Positions 59,966-64,000 of a stretch of 64,000 bases of DNA are shown here, one piece after another. The stretch is from Symbiodinium natans (taxonomy: Eukaryota; Sar; Dinophyceae; Suessiales; Symbiodiniaceae). The notes below the pieces were generated by a model. That model had not been told where the DNA came from. It did not search any database and was given only the letters and a program-made list of their open reading frames with translations. The stretch lies in NCBI GenBank assembly GCA_905221605.1, contig CAJNDS010002657.1, forward strand, positions 182,001 through 246,000. Reading direction: 5' to 3'. A program made the translations under genes and the position numbers. How positions within the stretch are numbered: position 1 is the stretch's first letter; each line of letters begins with the position of its first letter.

Positions 59966-62869
59966 ACCACTAGAGGATGAAAGGGTAATGAAATTAGTGA
60001 TCATCATTCACGAAGGCTTGTTAAGTGCAGCTACCAGATGCTAAATGAGAAGTCAGACATAAAGCACAAATAAGTGCATAAGTGGCATGAGGTAGTATGA
60101 ATAGTGTGCCAAAACAGTAGTAGACAGCTAACAAACATGATAGCCAGTGAGAATATTGACATGTCGAGGCGTGGGGTAGCAACGCTTGTGCAAGAGCGAG
60201 CGTACATCGGTGTCACTTGCCCTTCCTTGGGGACCAAACGAACTGGAAAATTGGGGGGGGTGGGGGGGGGGGCGGGTGATATACACTACGCTACTATACT
60301 TCCAATCGAGGCAATGTGAACCCGAAGCCTGTTAACCCTAAACCCATAGACCCGTTTTGCCCTTGTGGGGTTCGTTTGGTCCCCCAAGGTTGAGGCCTTT
60401 CAAGACATGGCGGGGGCGTCTAGGGTTTAGGGTTTAGGGTTTAGGGTTTAGGGTTTAGGGTTTAGGGTTTAGGGTTGCTCACCTGCCAGGGTGTCTCATC
60501 GTCAGAGGAAAGGACAGGGCAATCTGCGGCACGGTGTTGCTTTCACTTCGAGCAAGATCTGGACAGTTCTTGGCGTCATCTTGCGTCCCCGTGTCTGTCA
60601 GTGCTCTCCTGCCGGTTCCGGCGTCATGGAGACCAAACGGGTTTAGGGTTTAGGGTTTAGGGTTTAGGGTTTAGGGTTTAGGGTTTAGGGGTTGACCTCC
60701 AAGTTGCCCTGCAAGCAGAGTGCTCCAAGAGCATTGCGCAAGCCTGCATGGCAATGGCATCGGCTCCTTCCCTGGCACGACCCAGCTCGCCAAGATATTT
60801 GGCATCTGCAGAACCCGTTTTTTTTTTTTAAAGGGTTTACGGAATTCAGGTACCGGCGCATTTGTGAGGTTTACATTCATTTAGATAGACAAGTATACAT
60901 ATATATATATATACATATATACATATATATATAGTTGTTTATGTCTTTGTACGTATAGTGGTTTTGCATGCTGCCGCCCCTCTGCCCTCACCACGGAATC
61001 CTGGACGGGGCTGGTTGCATTGACGAAAGCATCCATGATTCATCTAAACCCGGACCCCCGGGAGGATGCAAAAAGTTGATTCCTTTAACAAGGGCTCCGA
61101 AAAATCACCCTGTAGTGGTATGGGGTCCTATTTGGGGGGGTTTCCGATATTAGGGGTACCTTATTGGAGTCCGTTCTACTATTTAGGGGGGGGGGGTCTA
61201 TTTTAGGGTCCCCGTATTTTCGTACACCCCCACATTGGGAAAACATTTTGGCAGAACAGAACGACCTTTCAGATTCGCAGTTGAAACATGTGAGCCATCG
61301 TGATGAGGTTGCCCCTGCGATCTACATAACGTCACACCCATTTTTGGTAGCTTGTAAACTCATCGAAGAAACATGTTGCTAACTTTGCCAAGTGAACGAA
61401 GTGAAAAGAACAAAGAGCAATCAAGAAAACCATTCAGCGAACTGAGCTGGACCAGATTCATTCCCTTCTCCCGTCTAAATTCGAAACAAAAAGGCAATCA
61501 TTCGCTTAAATCTAACCTAGGACAAAAACATACCCTTTTCGGTTCTTAAACAAAACTTATATGGGAACCTAAACCCAAAAAAAGGAGAAATAAAGGCCTA
61601 CTCTTTTGGGTTCAGACTCTTTCTCGAACAAAACTGATGAAACTTGTCAGCCCTGACATGTTGACAGGCCTAAACAAGCTAAAGCCCTAATTTTGAGGCT
61701 TCGGGTTTAGGGTTTGGGGTTTAGGGAGGACATTTAAAGACTCACCCTCAGGGTCATTAAGGTATACTTGGGCCCAAAGTCCCGACATAGGAAGTACTTT
61801 CAGGCCCTTCGGGCAATTGCATCAACCAAACTAGGCATACGACAAAGATATACTTCGCAGATTTAAGGGCTTGTATCACACTTACAAGCACAGAGGCCGG
61901 TTCTCCCCAGATCACACGTTTTACAGAAAAGATGAGTTGGTTGACACATTGACACAATCTCACTGGTACATGTAGGAACCAGCTGCACTAACAATATAAA
62001 AATAATCTCACCGTTCTTCAAGCGTCGTATTTCTGGCGAACTTGAACTAGAGAAAACCCAAATTCCATGCAACCTAAGTTTCCCATTTTTGGGCCCTCTC
62101 ATGACTCTACAGAACTTACACAAATCCGGAACCCTAAAACGCAATTGGTATAGAACCTTGGGTCGCGGAATAATTACCCTAAACAATAAACCCTCTAAAG
62201 CCTGTAGACCCTAAAACCCTATAAAACCCTGTAAACCCTATCAACCCATTAACCCCAAAAGCCCTATAAACCCTACAAACCCTGAGCCCACCCTCTCCAT
62301 GCAAAATGCGGGTCATGTACCCTATACTACTATCATCCCTTTTGAAGTTTATGAACCACAAACCCTTTTAGGGCTCATGCCGTCCTTAAGGCCTCAGCCC
62401 ACCCACATAAACCCCATAAACCCCATAAACCCTATAAACCCTATAAACCCTTGAAACCCTATAAACCCTGTAAACCCTATGAACCCTGTAGGTATATGGC
62501 CCCAGTTTTCGTTCACTGAATCCTCAAGGGCCCACCCACTTCATGCCGCCGCGTCGCTCGGAGCTGCGTGAGCGTAGGGAAGGTTGAAGGGAGGCTCGAG
62601 AAAAACTGGTTCCTGGGCTCTTACGATTGAGGTTTGCAGGCTGACCCCTACACCCTAACCCTAAACCCTAAAGCCTACACCCTAACCCTAAACCCTATCC
62701 CTAAACCCTAAAAAGTTTATGAGACCTTCTGTGGTTCACAAGACGGGTTTATGAGTGTCTATAGGGTTGAAAAGGACATCGCGAGGATGTAACCCTAAAC
62801 CCTAAACCCTAAACCCTAAACCCGGGCTTTGGGTTCTCACGGTTTTTCGGATTTAGGTTTCTTTATCTC
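59966..62869. other. Low-repeat spacer with TTTAGGG tracts, (TA)n and dispersed repeats
   Basis: TTTAGGG 60420-60475 and 60640-60690; (TA)n-like 60895-60935. 60480-60640 and 60690-60830 are GC-rich islands without an assignable frame. 61113-61230 is another copy of the 2590/33905 repeat. 61230-61530 and 61740-62190 are AT-richer and non-repetitive. 61533-61622 is a family D repeat. 62180-62490 contains CCCTATAAA-type words. CCCTAAA 62650-62720 and 62790-62825. No gene is supported. Confidence 0.5.
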
Positions 62870-63057
62870 TGGGGGGAGGGGGGGGGGGAGGAGGGGGGGC
62901 GGGGAGGAGGGGGGGGGGGGAGGGAGGGGGGGGGGGGGAGGAGGGAGGGGGGGGGGGGGGAGGGGGGAGGAGGGGGGGGAGGGGGGGGGGGGGGAGGGGG
63001 GGAGGAGGGCGGGGGGGGGGGGGGGAGAGGGGGGGGAGAGGGGGGGGAGAGGGGGGT
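62870..63057. repeat. G/A-only polypurine block, about 190 bp
   Basis: Almost pure G with regular single A (GGGGGAGGAGGG style) and only a few pyrimidines. Frames give poly-Gly or poly-Pro and are not genes. The block could form quadruplex or triplex DNA, and is also the kind of sequence where assembly errors occur. Confidence 0.9.
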
Positions 63058-64000
63058 GGGCAATACATGAAAAAAAACCCCAAACCCTAAGATTCTAAAC
63101 ACCAAACCCCTGTATTTGCCCAAACCCTAAAACCCAAACCCTAAACCCCAAATCCTAGACCCTAACCCTATGCCCTAAGCCCTACACCCCAAACCCCAAA
63201 CGCCAAACCCTAAACCCAGACCCTACACCCCAAACCCTAAAGCCCCGGACCCCAAACCGTAAACCTTAAACCCCAAACCCTAAACCCTACCCTAAACCCC
63301 AAACCCTAAATCCTAAATGGGTTTCCTGAAGATGGCCAGAGGCTCCCAGAGAGGACCAACTCCCCTAAACCCCAAACCCCAAACCCCAAACCCTAAACCC
63401 TAAACCCGAAACCCTAAACCTAAACCCGAAACCCTAAACCGAGGCTCCCAGAGAGGACCAACTCCCAGAGATTTGCCATGCCGTCCCAGACTTCGGGAAG
63501 CGGTTGGAGACTAAAGAGGTTCCTGCAGGTGTGGGTTTTAGGGTTTAGGGTTAAGGGTTTAGGCAAGCCCTCCCCATTCCCCATCTCCCCCGCCCGGCTT
63601 CCCCTTGGCCTTGTGTTCTGGACGTTTTTGGGTTTAGGAGTTTGGGTCTAGGGTTTAGGGTTTAGGGTCTAGGAGGGTTAACAAGAAGAAGCCTCCCCCC
63701 TCCCATAATTGAAGATATGAGGCCCTCAGCAGTATGGTCCCGTACCTTGGTTCATAGGGATCCGAAGTACGGACCCTTATAACGCATAAAATAAGGCTTT
63801 AGGGTTTAGGGTTTAGGTTTTTTAGGGTTTAGGGTTTAGGGTTTAGGGATTGTTTGTAAGGTTTATTTCGCAAGGGACCCAAATTTAGGGCCCATACTTG
63901 GAACCCACGAGCTTCAGGGTTGAGAGTGTGGAGGCTAGGGCTCCACTTTTCTATGGCTGTTAAGGGCTTAGGGTTCAGGGTTCAGGGTTTAGGGTTTTGG
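63058..64000. repeat. CCCTAAA/TTTAGGG mosaic with a 26-bp duplication
   Basis: CCCTAAA with CCCCAAA variants covers 63070-63325 and 63365-63440. A 26-bp sequence is present on both sides of the second tract (63339-63364, 63441-63466). Island 63467-63535 then meets TTTAGGG (63536-63565). 63566-63640 and 63680-63790 are non-repetitive; TTTAGGG again at 63645-63672 and 63800-63850. No gene. Confidence 0.7.

Noticed and set aside
59595-60044. Five overlapping frames over the triplet region, some Gln- or Leu-rich
   Set aside because: A period-3 repeat leaves every frame open; no independent evidence for any.
62829-63123. Open frames giving poly-Gly or poly-Pro proteins
   Set aside because: Direct translation of the polypurine block; no start context, domain or codon signal.
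1-64000. The window as a true chromosome end
   Set aside because: Tracts occur in both orientations throughout, with unique sequence on both sides, and neither edge is a terminal array.
1-64000. CRISPR array, bacterial operons or riboswitches
   Set aside because: The evenly repeated units are 7-mer telomere-type tracts without spacers, and all gene content is eukaryotic.

Overview
The window looks like nuclear DNA of a dinoflagellate, most probably a member of the Symbiodiniaceae or a close relative. Three things suggest this: very abundant TTTAGGG/CCCTAAA telomere-type repeats, an RCC1-repeat protein with an N-terminal ubiquitin-like domain of the kind common in those genomes, and a Ty1/copia element whose polyprotein is far larger than usual and carries extra DNA-modification-like domains. 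The organism is an inference from these features; no rRNA, organelle gene or spliced-leader gene is present to fix it.

Layout. Positions 1-3298 hold telomere-type tracts and a broken ubiquitin-like/RCC1 gene (1125-1956, minus). Positions 3299-13182 are a complete, very young LTR retrotransposon on the minus strand. Its two 230-bp LTRs differ at one base. It has a polypurine tract, a primer site matching the anticodon arm of initiator tRNA-Met, and a 5-bp target duplication inside a CCCTAAA tract. The 2901-residue polyprotein encodes, in order, Gag with CCCH and CCHC zinc motifs, two aspartyl-protease-like segments, a C5-cytosine-methyltransferase-like domain, integrase, a TET/JBP-like 2-oxoglutarate/Fe(II) oxygenase domain, reverse transcriptase and RNase H. 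An overlapping +1-frame ORF adds a membrane segment and a Cys-rich tail. Positions 13183-25210 and 26918-64000 are mostly gene-poor mosaic. One convincing host gene, a PARP-family ADP-ribosyltransferase (25211-26917, minus), sits between, and a ubiquitin-like exon lies at 39773-40135 (minus).

The mosaic has structure. A recurrent unit is (CCCTAAA)n, then a 60-150 bp GC-rich island, then (TTTAGGG)n: a short cargo bracketed by inverted telomere-type repeats. I count about 25-30 such units. Several islands translate cleanly into pieces of leucine-rich repeats or other exon-like peptides. Between units lie small inverted-repeat elements in several families. One family of 12 (termini TTGGGATGTTCCCCC) has 8-bp target duplications at five copies. 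Some of these elements, and other sequences, are split by telomere-type tracts, and at four places the sequence on both sides of the tract is duplicated (13, 15, 26 and 26 bp). This suggests that telomere-type tracts were inserted into pre-existing DNA, rather than being left over from chromosome fusion.

The main candidates for something new are (1) a retroelement that appears to carry both a cytosine-methyltransferase-like and a TET/JBP-like domain, and (2) the telomere-repeat-bracketed gene-fragment units with flanking duplications. All readings are by eye; no search or alignment program was run.
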